Source: JBBDMU01 sp040878115 (GTDB lineage: Bacteria > Bacteroidota > Rhodothermia > Balneolales > Natronogracilivirgulaceae). Taken from it: a stretch of 64,000 nucleotides of DNA. Positions 8,382-16,926 of the stretch are shown one piece after another. Each line of letters begins with the position of its first letter. The first letter of the stretch is position 1. The stretch is taken from NCBI GenBank assembly GCA_040878115.1, contig JBBDMV010000118.1, positions 7,683-71,682 on the forward strand. The letters run 5' to 3'. The notes below the pieces were generated by a model. The model worked only from the letters and a program-made list of their open reading frames with translations, was not told where the DNA came from and did no database searches. The position numbers and the translations under genes were made by a program.

Positions 8382-10457
8382 ATGAGTGTAAAAACTTTAA
8401 ATAGAACAGCCATGCTGATACCATCTGAATCCTCATACAAAGTACGGAGTAAACCCACCGGAAGTTTTGACAAAGATGATCTGGTCGATGTATACAGGAC
8501 CATGCTGTTATCCCGGAGGCTTGATGAAAAGATGCTTTCCCTGCTCAAGCAGGGACGTGGTTTTTTTCATATAGGCTGTTCAGGACACGAGGCTGTTCAA
8601 CTTGCCATTGCAAAGAACCTAATACCCGGCAAAGATTGGGGAGCATTGTATTATCGTGACATGGCCTATACTTTAGGGATAGGAATGACTGCTCGTCAAA
8701 TGCTTTCTGCACATTTAAGTAAAGTTACCGATACATCCAATGGCCGGCAGATGCCATCTCATTTTAATAGCAAAGAACATAGAATATTTTCGGTTTCAAG
8801 TGCTATTGGTGCCCAGTTTCTACCCGGCCTGGGGGTAGCTCAGGGGGCACAGTACCTTGGAAATGATGAAGTCATTTACATTTCAACAGGTGACGGGGGA
8901 ACATCCGAAGGCTCGTTTTTTGAATTGCTGAACTGGGCAACCCGCTGTAAAGCCCCAGCCGTTATTGTAGTACAGGATAATAAGTATGCAATTAGCGTTC
9001 CAGTTGATGAACAAACCTCAAACAAGAGCATTTCAAAGACTGTAAGTGGTTTTGAAAACCTCGAGATCCTTGAAGTTGACGGTACCGATTATTTCAACTC
9101 TTTTGCAGCAATGGAAAAAGCTGTTAAAAGAGCGAGGAACGGTGACGGACCAACTCTTGTACATGCCCATGTTGTCCGTTTATTGCCTCACTCTTCATCC
9201 GATGATCAGAGAAAATATCGCGACAGTGAAGATCTGGAAAACGACAAGCTTCATGATCCTATCAAGAAGATGGGGGGGCAATTGATTGACGCCGGATTAA
9301 TCAATCAGACAGAATTGGATGCCCTTAGAGATGAGGTCAAGAAGCAGGTTGACGAAGACACTAAGTGGTGCATGGAGCAGGATGACCCTAAACTTGAGGA
9401 TGCCCTGAAGCATGTTCTATATGAAGGTGATCTGGATCTTGAATATGAAAAAAGCGAGCCGTCTGGTGAACCCATCGTACTGGTAGATGGCGTCAACCAT
9501 GCTATGGCTGAGGAAATGGAAAAGAATGAAAAGGTTATTGTTTTCGGGGAAGATGTTGGTGGTGGGAAAGGTGGAGTATTTACGGCTACCAGAGGGTTAA
9601 CAGAAAGGTTTGGGAAAAGCCGCTGTTATAATACACCTCTGTCTGAAGCATCTATAATTGGCACGGCATGCGGATTGGCTATGCAAGGTTTCAAGCCGGT
9701 AGTAGAAATACAATTTGGTGATTATATATGGCCGGCTATGCAGCAATTGCGAAACCAGGTCCCGACGTTGCGTTACCGTTCCAATAATGAATTCAGTTGC
9801 CCAATGGTTATTCGTGTTCCAATCGGCGGGTATATACACGGTGGATTGTGTCACAGTCAAAATATCGAGTCTATTTTCGGACATATTCCCGGTTTTCAGA
9901 TTGTGATGCCCAGTAATGCTGCAGATGCAAAAGGTTTGTTAAAAACAGCCATCCGCGGTGAGGACCCTATATTGTTTTTGGAACATAAAGCACTTTACCG
10001 ACAAGGCTTTTCACGACGACCTGAACCGGATGCTGATTATTATATGGAATTAGGTAAAGCAAAGACTGTCAGGGAAGGAAGCGATGTAACAATAGTGACT
10101 TACGGTGCAATGGTACAAAAAGCACTTGTCGCTGCGAAGAAATTTGCTAAGAACAACAATATCAGCATTGAAATAATTGATCTGCGTTCTCTTTTGCCGC
10201 TGGATTCCGAGACTATTCTTGAATCTGTGAAGAAGACAGGCCGGGTTTTGGTGCTTCATGAAGATCTTGAATTTATAGGACTTGGCGCTGAAATATCAGC
10301 CCAAATATCAAGTGAAGTTTTTGAATATCTTGATGCTCCTGTTAAGAGGGTAGCTGCCAAATTTTCTCCTATAGCTTTCGCTGATCATTATGAGAAATAT
10401 ATGTTACCTTCTGATGATGATGTAAATCAGGCTTTAACAGCCCTTATTGAATATTAA
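8382..10457 (+). CDS. Branched-chain-type 2-oxoacid dehydrogenase E1, alpha and beta fused
   Basis: 691 residues: an E1 alpha domain (about 28-350) joined to an E1 beta domain (about 363-691). Alpha: FFHIGCSGHEAVQLAI and the thiamine-diphosphate motif GDGGTSEGSFFELLNW from G170, ending in QDNKYAIS. Beta: VIVFGEDVGGGKGGVFTATRGL, PLSEASIIGTACGLAMQG and the GGYIHGGLCHSQNIESIF loop. The enzyme decarboxylates 2-oxoacids and passes the acyl group to lipoyl-E2; branched-chain substrates fit best, which would supply iso/anteiso primers for fatty acids. No E2 or E3 gene is adjacent. The ATG at 8382 gives a 25-residue N-terminal extension; M13 is an alternative start. Confidence 0.92.
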   Translation: MSVKTLNRTAMLIPSESSYKVRSKPTGSFDKDDLVDVYRTMLLSRRLDEKMLSLLKQGRGFFHIGCSGHEAVQLAIAKNLIPGKDWGALYYRDMAYTLGIGMTARQMLSAHLSKVTDTSNGRQMPSHFNSKEHRIFSVSSAIGAQFLPGLGVAQGAQYLGNDEVIYISTGDGGTSEGSFFELLNWATRCKAPAVIVVQDNKYAISVPVDEQTSNKSISKTVSGFENLEILEVDGTDYFNSFAAMEKAVKRARNGDGPTLVHAHVVRLLPHSSSDDQRKYRDSEDLENDKLHDPIKKMGGQLIDAGLINQTELDALRDEVKKQVDEDTKWCMEQDDPKLEDALKHVLYEGDLDLEYEKSEPSGEPIVLVDGVNHAMAEEMEKNEKVIVFGEDVGGGKGGVFTATRGLTERFGKSRCYNTPLSEASIIGTACGLAMQGFKPVVEIQFGDYIWPAMQQLRNQVPTLRYRSNNEFSCPMVIRVPIGGYIHGGLCHSQNIESIFGHIPGFQIVMPSNAADAKGLLKTAIRGEDPILFLEHKALYRQGFSRRPEPDADYYMELGKAKTVREGSDVTIVTYGAMVQKALVAAKKFAKNNNISIEIIDLRSLLPLDSETILESVKKTGRVLVLHEDLEFIGLGAEISAQISSEVFEYLDAPVKRVAAKFSPIAFADHYEKYMLPSDDDVNQALTALIEY

Positions 10458-10924
10458 GAGTCTTGATAATCCTCCCTGGATAAATCATCCTGTTTGGGGT
10501 GCAATTCGTGATGCGGGGGCAGTATGTAGAGACGCAAAATCTTGCGTCTCTATCGGATAATTAAACCAGCCATCCCTGAATGAATCGAATATGCATATGG
10601 TTTGCATCTGTTATGCAAATTATTATAAAGGTATTGAATGAATCATCGGGGTAATTACAACTCCAGGCTGTTATTTACCCCGCAAGGTCAGATTAATTGG
10701 TTTTACTCGAGTCAGCTATTAGTCTTTTTATTTTAAAAAAAAAGCTATCCTTCAACATCCCCAATGCAAATAGTTTAGGTATTTATAATTAAAATCACTT
10801 AAACTTTGATTTAGACCTGAATTTCACGTTTGTTATATTACTTCTCGTAAATTATTATGATATCATAAATATTTACCAACGACTTTTGTAAGAAACTTAA
10901 TCCCTTATCTAAATCATTAAACCC
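10458..10924. other. 467-bp gene-free stretch with three hairpins
   Basis: No ORF with coding character. Holds a 10-bp inverted repeat at 10527-10552 (listed separately), a short dyad TTTGCAT-N5-ATGCAAA at 10601-10619, and an 8-bp dyad CGGGGTAA..TTACCCCG at 10647-10682 that lacks a following T-run. The last 150 bp are AT-rich and should contain the promoter of the downstream transglycosylase gene, but I see no convincing -35/-10 pair. Confidence 0.6.
10527..10552. repeat. Perfect inverted repeat, arms TAGAGACGCA, 6-bp loop
   Basis: TAGAGACGCA (10527-10536), AAATCT, TGCGTCTCTA (10543-10552). From memory, GTAGAGACGC-type palindromes of this form are dispersed in many Bacteroidota and some cyanobacterial genomes; this looks like a member of such a REP-like family. 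It could also fold as a terminator after the E1 gene, although no T-run follows. Confidence 0.6.
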
Positions 10925-12922
10925 ATGGCAAAAAAGCTACACGCTTTAACACTGATTCTGTTTGTTACTCCTTTTTTATTATATGCGCAGGATGATGAAT
11001 CTGCTTTGAGAATCAAGCATATACCAGGGATGCGCTTTGATTCAAATATCTCTGAACAGCCAAGGTATGAGAAGAATAACTATGAGAACAATAACAGGGA
11101 CAAAAAGGATTTGCCTGTTCTGAAAGAAAATCCAACTGAAGTCCTTCAGCGCTTTGCTAATATTTATCAAATGCATCTTTTGTCCATTGAAGCTCAGATC
11201 AATAATGATGCCGTTATGGCTGAAAGTTATATTACAGATGCCTTGATGGCTATTCAAAATGCCATGAATGATTACCCTGAAGTTCAGGAAAGCAGAAAGT
11301 TTAAAGAGCTTTACCGCACAGTGATGACCGAGTACCAGGAATTTTACGGTATTGATGAGCCTGTTGTAGATATTCATGGTGAGATATTTGAAGTGCATCA
11401 GGAAATGTTTATGGCCGAAAATGATTGGTTTGATGGTGATAATATCGTTTTACCCGAGAATCTGACCGTAAAAAAAACAGATGTCTCTTTAATTCGGAAC
11501 CGTCAGGTTAACAATCATATTGCATATTTGACAGTCCGGCGTCCTGAGATCATGGAAAACTGGCTAAAGCGTTCCGTGAAATATTTTCCGATGATGATAG
11601 AAATATTCGAGGATGAAGGTGTTCCGAACGAATTGGTTCATCTTGCCATGGTTGAAAGCGGCTTGGTCCCCGTAGCACGTTCACATGCCCGGGCTACAGG
11701 CATGTGGCAATTTATGCGTGGCACTGGTGCTGTATACGGACTGGAAGTTAACTGGTGGATTGATGAGCGCCGGGATCCTGAAAAAGCCACTCGTGCTGCG
11801 GCTCAGCATTTGCGCGATTTAAAAGAATATTGGGACGGAAACTGGCATATGGCATTGGCTAACTACAATGTCAGTGGCCGACGAATGAACAGTTCTGTAC
11901 GCAGAGCTGGCGGTAAAAAAAACTATTGGGAGATTTACCCATTCCTGCCTCGTGAAACACGAGGATATGTTCCAGGTTTTATTGCCGCTACACTTATAGC
12001 GATGAATCCGGGCGAGTTTGGATTTGAAGATGAATATGAAAATGAGGCCTATGAATATGAAACAGTCCAGATTACCGGTTCTATAGATTTGAGCTTGTTA
12101 GCAGAATGTGCCGGTATCACGACACAGGAACTTCAGGAATATAACCCTGAATTGCTGCGATGGGCGACTCCTCCGGGAGGCAATGTTTATCACTTAAAAA
12201 TACCTGTGGAGACCAAGGAAAAGTTTTTGGCGAATTTTGAAGAGATTCCGGATGATAAAAAACACAACAATATAGTTATCCACTCGGTTAAGAGGGGCGA
12301 AACCCTTGGTTTGATTGCAAACCGATATGGAACTACAGTAAGAAATATGTATCAGGCGAATGATAATTTATCCAGCACTATTCATCCCGGCCAGGATCTT
12401 GTGATACCTGTGCCCGAAGGCAGTTCTGTTGCTATACGGTCAAACCGACCATCTCATGCCCAAACGGCCAGAACAAGTACAACTTTAAGTCCTTCAACAT
12501 CGTCATCTAACCAGCCGGCAAACACTGCTGCGGTTTCTTATACTATAAAATCCGGAGATACGGTCGGGCATATTGCACATTGGTTTGAGACACGGGCCAT
12601 GCAAGTTAGATCATGGAATAACATTAGCAATTCAATTCGGCCTGGTCAGCGTCTTATTATATATGTCCCATCGGGGAAGAAGGATTATTTTGAAAACATG
12701 GACGGAATGACGATGCAAGAAAAACAAACGTTAAGGAATCAAGGTGGATCATCGAATCAGAATGTTGCACTGAATGATTCCGGTCAGTACGTCGTTATAC
12801 GAAATGACAATCTGCATGATCTCGCGATTAAAATGAATACATCTGTCCAGGAGCTTATGCGTCTTAATGGGCTATCATCATCAAGTATTTATGTGGGGCA
12901 AACGTTGACAGTGCCAAATTAA
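10925..12922 (+). CDS. Lytic transglycosylase with three LysM domains (MltD-like)
   Basis: 665 residues. Signal peptide MAKKLHALTLILFVTPFLLYAQ. A helical N-terminal region to about 190 is followed by an SLT/GH23 domain with catalytic Glu244 in HLAMVESGLVPVARSHARATGMWQFM and the LANYNVSGRRM segment. Three LysM repeats follow: about 455-500 (VKRGETLGLIANRYGTT), 540-583 (IKSGDTVGHIAHWF) and 620-665 (IRNDNLHDLAIKMNTS), with Ser/Thr-rich linkers. It cleaves peptidoglycan glycan strands to 1,6-anhydromuropeptides while LysM holds the wall. It heads a plus-strand run of envelope genes, 21 bp before the CtpA-type protease, a common pairing of wall hydrolase and processing protease. Confidence 0.93.
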   Translation: MAKKLHALTLILFVTPFLLYAQDDESALRIKHIPGMRFDSNISEQPRYEKNNYENNNRDKKDLPVLKENPTEVLQRFANIYQMHLLSIEAQINNDAVMAESYITDALMAIQNAMNDYPEVQESRKFKELYRTVMTEYQEFYGIDEPVVDIHGEIFEVHQEMFMAENDWFDGDNIVLPENLTVKKTDVSLIRNRQVNNHIAYLTVRRPEIMENWLKRSVKYFPMMIEIFEDEGVPNELVHLAMVESGLVPVARSHARATGMWQFMRGTGAVYGLEVNWWIDERRDPEKATRAAAQHLRDLKEYWDGNWHMALANYNVSGRRMNSSVRRAGGKKNYWEIYPFLPRETRGYVPGFIAATLIAMNPGEFGFEDEYENEAYEYETVQITGSIDLSLLAECAGITTQELQEYNPELLRWATPPGGNVYHLKIPVETKEKFLANFEEIPDDKKHNNIVIHSVKRGETLGLIANRYGTTVRNMYQANDNLSSTIHPGQDLVIPVPEGSSVAIRSNRPSHAQTARTSTTLSPSTSSSNQPANTAAVSYTIKSGDTVGHIAHWFETRAMQVRSWNNISNSIRPGQRLIIYVPSGKKDYFENMDGMTMQEKQTLRNQGGSSNQNVALNDSGQYVVIRNDNLHDLAIKMNTSVQELMRLNGLSSSSIYVGQTLTVPN

Positions 12923-12943
12923 GGTTGGCCAAAACTTCAAGTA

Positions 12944-14581
12944 ATGAAAAGAAATAGAATTTTAGCATTCGTGAGCATACTGGCCATATCAGCGTTCACG
13001 TTTGGTTTTGTTTACACGTCCGATCCATATTTTCTTATCAAAAAAAACTTCACCATTTTCAGTGAGGTTTATGATGAAGTTTCCAAGCGGTACGTTAACG
13101 AAGTGGAACCGGAGCAGTTAATGCGTAATGGTATTAATGCTATGCTAAAGCAACTCGATCCTTATACAGTTATTATTGATGAGGCCGATAGTCAGGAGAT
13201 GGATATTGTAACTACAGGGCAATACGCAGGCGTCGGGCTCGAGGTCGGCGCACGTGGGGATAAGCTTGTAGTAATAGCTCCCATTGAAGGCTATTCAGCG
13301 GACCGACGCGGCATGAAGGCCGGTGATGTTATTATTGCCGTAGATGAAACCTCCACCGAAAGCATGACAATGGAAGGTCTCCAGAGCCTGCTTCAAGGAG
13401 AATCGGGATCTGAGGTTTCCATTACTACAACACGCTTTGGTTTGGATGAAGAATTGACTTTTGATCTTACCCGTGAGAGAATTGATGTTAAGAATATCCC
13501 TTACTCAGGTTTATTGGATAGCGAACAGCGCATCGGATATATTTTAATGCGAAGGTTTGCCCAAAATGCAGCAGAAGAACTCAGACTCGCTGTATTGGAA
13601 TTGCAGGAAGATGGAGAACTTGACGGGATTATTCTCGATTTGCGTAACAACCCCGGAGGCCTTTTGGATGAAGCCGTTTATACAGTGGATAAATTTGTGG
13701 AGCCTGGCCATGATGTTGTAGAAACGAAAGGTCGTATGCCTGAGACCAATTCGGTCTACAAAACTAAGGAGCCGGCTATTTTTGACAAACCATTGGTTGT
13801 ATTGCAGAATAGCGGCAGTGCCAGCTCTTCAGAGATTGTTACCGGTGCACTTCAGGATCTTGATAAAGCCGTAATTATTGGGGAACGCAGTTTTGGGAAA
13901 GGGTTAGTTCAAATCATCAGGCCACTTTCTTACAATCTTGCCATAAAAATTACGACTTCAAAATACTATACCCCAAGCGGGCGGTCTATACAGTCGCTTC
14001 GTTATGCTTCCGTGGAAGACCCTGAAGAGATAGATGTGCCAGATTCTCTTCGTATACCTTTCAGTACACGGTCTGGTCGTACTGTCTATGAAGGAATTGG
14101 CATTGAACCGGATATACATGTGGAAGACGGTCCGCAAAGTTTGCTCGAAGTTTCTTTACTCCAAAACAGTCACTATTTCTTTTTCGCAAATGAGTATGCT
14201 TCCAATAACAAAGAATTTAATATTGAATCGGTTGATGATGCTTTATTTGACCGTTTTAGAACTTATCTGAATGAGAATGAATTTGATTACAAAACCCGTG
14301 CTGAAAGTTACTATTCAAAGTTTACCGAAAGCCTGGAAAATGAGATTAAGGAAAAAGCTCAGGCACAGCTAACCCGGTTGGAAAAAATTGTAAATGATGA
14401 GAAAGAACTGGAGATGGAGCGGAAATCTGATGCGATCAAGCAGGAGTTATTTCTTGAGCTTTTATCCCGATATGAAGGAGCGTCCGAAAGATTGCAAAAG
14501 AGTCTTAAATATGATGAAGCTGTTCTCCGGGGGGTTGACCTGCTTTCTGCCCCTGAAGAATATTATAGCATTTTAAATTAA
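12944..14581 (+). CDS. S41-family C-terminal processing peptidase (CtpA/Prc-like)
   Basis: 545 residues. One N-terminal hydrophobic segment (7-25, ILAFVSILAISAFTFGFVYT) acts as signal or anchor. PDZ domain about 100-180 (GQYAGVGLEV, PAIEGYSADRRGMKAGDVI region). Catalytic Ser294 in GSASSSEI and Lys319 in FGKG are 25 residues apart, as in E. coli Prc. The C-terminal 150 residues are charged and helical. It is a periplasmic tail-specific protease, in other bacteria turning over wall hydrolases and misfolded envelope proteins; the transglycosylase immediately upstream is a plausible client. The PHP gene starts 8 bp after its stop. Confidence 0.94.
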   Translation: MKRNRILAFVSILAISAFTFGFVYTSDPYFLIKKNFTIFSEVYDEVSKRYVNEVEPEQLMRNGINAMLKQLDPYTVIIDEADSQEMDIVTTGQYAGVGLEVGARGDKLVVIAPIEGYSADRRGMKAGDVIIAVDETSTESMTMEGLQSLLQGESGSEVSITTTRFGLDEELTFDLTRERIDVKNIPYSGLLDSEQRIGYILMRRFAQNAAEELRLAVLELQEDGELDGIILDLRNNPGGLLDEAVYTVDKFVEPGHDVVETKGRMPETNSVYKTKEPAIFDKPLVVLQNSGSASSSEIVTGALQDLDKAVIIGERSFGKGLVQIIRPLSYNLAIKITTSKYYTPSGRSIQSLRYASVEDPEEIDVPDSLRIPFSTRSGRTVYEGIGIEPDIHVEDGPQSLLEVSLLQNSHYFFFANEYASNNKEFNIESVDDALFDRFRTYLNENEFDYKTRAESYYSKFTESLENEIKEKAQAQLTRLEKIVNDEKELEMERKSDAIKQELFLELLSRYEGASERLQKSLKYDEAVLRGVDLLSAPEEYYSILN

Positions 14582-14589
14582 CTGAGCAT

Positions 14590-15432
14590 TTGAGCAAAGC
14601 AGATTTACACGTACATACCACAGCATCTGATGGTACGCAAACCCCTGAGCAGGTTGTCAAATTGGCCGCAGAAAAAGGTCTTTCTACACTTGCCATTACT
14701 GACCATGACACTGTATCTGGTTACATGGAAGCTCGGGGAGTTGCTAGAGAATTAGGGATCAAGCTAATTCCAGGGATTGAAATCACAAGTGATTATAGAG
14801 GTAAAGAATGTCATATTCTAGCCTATTGTATTGATGTTGATCATCCCAGTTTAGTTAGCATGCTGGCCAATCAGAAAAAAATACGGATTGACCGTGCTCA
14901 TAAGATGGTGAACAATTTGAATAAGCTTGGTTTTGATATGGATTTCGATGATGTTTTGGCAGAATCGGGAAGTGATTCTATCAGTCGTGTACATATCGCT
15001 GGTGTTCTCGAAAAAAAATCTTATGTAGCCAATAAAAAGGAGGCCTTCGATCGTTATCTGGCCAATGATGCTCCGGCTTATCACAAGAGTGAATATGTGC
15101 CGGCTGCCGAAGTCATAGAACTTATAAAAAGTGTAGGGGGGATATCGGTACTTGCACACCCCGGACTTCATTATCTTTATGAAGATTTACGTTTTTTCCT
15201 GAAGTCAGGTTTAGATGGGATAGAATATTTACACCCAAGCCATAACTATGAACTGCAGAAGAAATATATGGATTACGCTAACAATTACGGGCTTCTTTTA
15301 ACCGGAGGTTCGGATTTTCACGGTTTCAGGCATTATGATTTTGATAATTTTGGTACCATTTGCATAGATACAGATTTGAGTGAAAAATTGTTAACTTTAG
15401 GTGAGCAAAGAAAAGCACACTCCACGAACTAA
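14590..15432 (+). CDS. PHP-domain phosphoesterase (RNase AM / nucleoside bisphosphatase-like)
   Basis: 280 residues from a TTG start, 8 bp after the ctpA stop; no ATG precedes the essential DLHVHT motif, so TTG is forced. Metal ligands: D5-L-H7-V-H9, the ITDHDT motif near 37-42, HILAYCID, LAHPG and a final GSDFHG. Members hydrolyse nucleoside 3',5'-bisphosphates or remove 5' nucleotides from RNA. In organisms that make PAPS the 3'-phosphoadenosine phosphate by-product is a conceivable substrate, but a CysQ homologue already serves that role in this window. Cytosolic. Confidence 0.88.
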   Translation: MSKADLHVHTTASDGTQTPEQVVKLAAEKGLSTLAITDHDTVSGYMEARGVARELGIKLIPGIEITSDYRGKECHILAYCIDVDHPSLVSMLANQKKIRIDRAHKMVNNLNKLGFDMDFDDVLAESGSDSISRVHIAGVLEKKSYVANKKEAFDRYLANDAPAYHKSEYVPAAEVIELIKSVGGISVLAHPGLHYLYEDLRFFLKSGLDGIEYLHPSHNYELQKKYMDYANNYGLLLTGGSDFHGFRHYDFDNFGTICIDTDLSEKLLTLGEQRKAHSTN

Positions 15433-15443
15433 ATTTAGACTAA

Positions 15444-15914
15444 ATGGGGATCAAGAAAATTCAGGGTTCTTTCAATGTACCGGATGCCAAAATTGGTATT
15501 GTGGTTTCACGATGGAATTCATTTATTACCGAGAGGCTCCAGGCCGGAGCTGTAGAAACTATGGCACGCCACGGATTGAGTGAAGATAATATTACCGTTG
15601 CCTATTGCCCAGGCTCTTTTGAAATTCCTTTAACAGCACAAAAGTTACTGGAAACAAAAAAGTTCGATGGTATCATTTGCCTTGGGGTTGTAATACGCGG
15701 GGCTACACCTCATTTCGATTTTGTAGCTGGAGCCGTAACCCAGGGAGTCAATAACTTGAATTCAAAATTTGGGTTACCTATTTCTTTTGGTGTATTGACA
15801 ACCAATACGATTGATCAGGCCGTAGAGCGAGCCGGATCAAAATCTGGTAATAAAGGTGAGGAAGCAGCGCTGGCTTTATTGGAAATGATTTCCCTGATAA
15901 AGAAAATCAAGTAA
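15444..15914 (+). CDS. ribH: 6,7-dimethyl-8-ribityllumazine synthase
   Basis: 156 residues, the usual length for a RibH subunit. It condenses 5-amino-6-ribitylaminouracil with dihydroxybutanone phosphate in riboflavin synthesis. Seen: GIVVSRWNSFITERLQAGA, the CPGSFEIPLTAQKL substrate loop, LGVVIRGATPHFDFVAGAV with the catalytic His, and the C-terminal SFGVLTTNTIDQAVERAGSKSGNKGEEAA. It forms icosahedral or pentameric cytosolic assemblies. The other rib genes are not here. Confidence 0.97.
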   Translation: MGIKKIQGSFNVPDAKIGIVVSRWNSFITERLQAGAVETMARHGLSEDNITVAYCPGSFEIPLTAQKLLETKKFDGIICLGVVIRGATPHFDFVAGAVTQGVNNLNSKFGLPISFGVLTTNTIDQAVERAGSKSGNKGEEAALALLEMISLIKKIK

Positions 15915-16008
15915 TGTACATCGCGTACATAAAAAAATGGGTATTTGCTATAGGTTCTAATTATAGACTGAAGCCTGAATTTAAATCAACAGTGAAAAAA
16001 GGTAATCA

Positions 16009-16788
16009 TTGAAAACGCTTACATTAAACGGTAAAAAACAAACCGACGATGACCAGCGTGTACAGGCGGAGCTGAAGGCTGCCGGATCCATTCCCAGGCA
16101 TATTGCCATCATTATGGATGGGAATGGAAGGTGGGCAAAAAGCAGAGGTAACATGCGCATTTTTGGTCATAAAGCGGGGGTGGACTCCGTAAGGGATACT
16201 ACCGAAGCTTGTGCACAGCTTGGTGTAAAGCACCTGACGTTATACGCATTTTCTACGGAAAACTGGTTACGCCCTTCAAACGAAGTCAGTGCACTCATGA
16301 ACTTGCTAATCCAGTCGTTACGGAAAGAAACAAAGAAACTCAATGACAATGATATCCGCCTGACATCAATTGGTCAAATCGATCGGTTGCCTAAAAGCTG
16401 TCAAAAACAGTTACACGAAGCGATGGAAATTACCAAAGATAATACGCACATGGAATTGTGCCTTGCCCTTAGTTATTCAGGTCGATGGGATATAACCGAG
16501 GCTGTTAAGAAGATAAGCAAAGAGGCTAAAGAAGGGAGAATTCAGCCGGAAGATATTAACGATGAAACGATTTCCCAACATCTGGCTACTTCGGATATCC
16601 CCGATCCTGATTTAATGATCCGTACCAGCGGAGAATTCCGTATGAGTAACTTTTTATTATGGCAGTTAGCCTATTCGGAAATATTTATAACCGATATATT
16701 TTGGCCTGATTTTCGACGTGAAGATCTTTATAAGGCCGTTTCAACTTATCAAAAAAGAGAGCGGCGTTTTGGTAAAATCCCGGAATAG
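16009..16788 (+). CDS. uppS: Undecaprenyl diphosphate synthase (cis-prenyltransferase)
   Basis: 259 residues. It elongates FPP to C55 undecaprenyl-PP, the lipid carrier for peptidoglycan and O-antigen. Seen: HIAIIMDGNGRWAKSRG with catalytic Asp37, HKAGVDSVRD, TLYAFSTENWLRP, and the C-terminal PDLMIRTSGEFRMSNFLLWQLAYSE. Start is TTG at 16009, supported by AAAAAAGG 6-7 nt upstream, one of the few clear Shine-Dalgarno elements in this window. uppP, the recycling phosphatase, is at 37790. Confidence 0.96.
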   Translation: MKTLTLNGKKQTDDDQRVQAELKAAGSIPRHIAIIMDGNGRWAKSRGNMRIFGHKAGVDSVRDTTEACAQLGVKHLTLYAFSTENWLRPSNEVSALMNLLIQSLRKETKKLNDNDIRLTSIGQIDRLPKSCQKQLHEAMEITKDNTHMELCLALSYSGRWDITEAVKKISKEAKEGRIQPEDINDETISQHLATSDIPDPDLMIRTSGEFRMSNFLLWQLAYSEIFITDIFWPDFRREDLYKAVSTYQKRERRFGKIPE

Positions 16789-16926
16789 TTTGACAATCAT
16801 CGTTGAACGATTACCGTTTGCTTTCGTGAATTCATTCTTTCATAAGGATTATCCAATATCTTGCGCACTTTCTCCGTTCACAAATCCAGAACAGAAATCA
16901 TAAATAAAGGTAGCATTATTCCCCAC

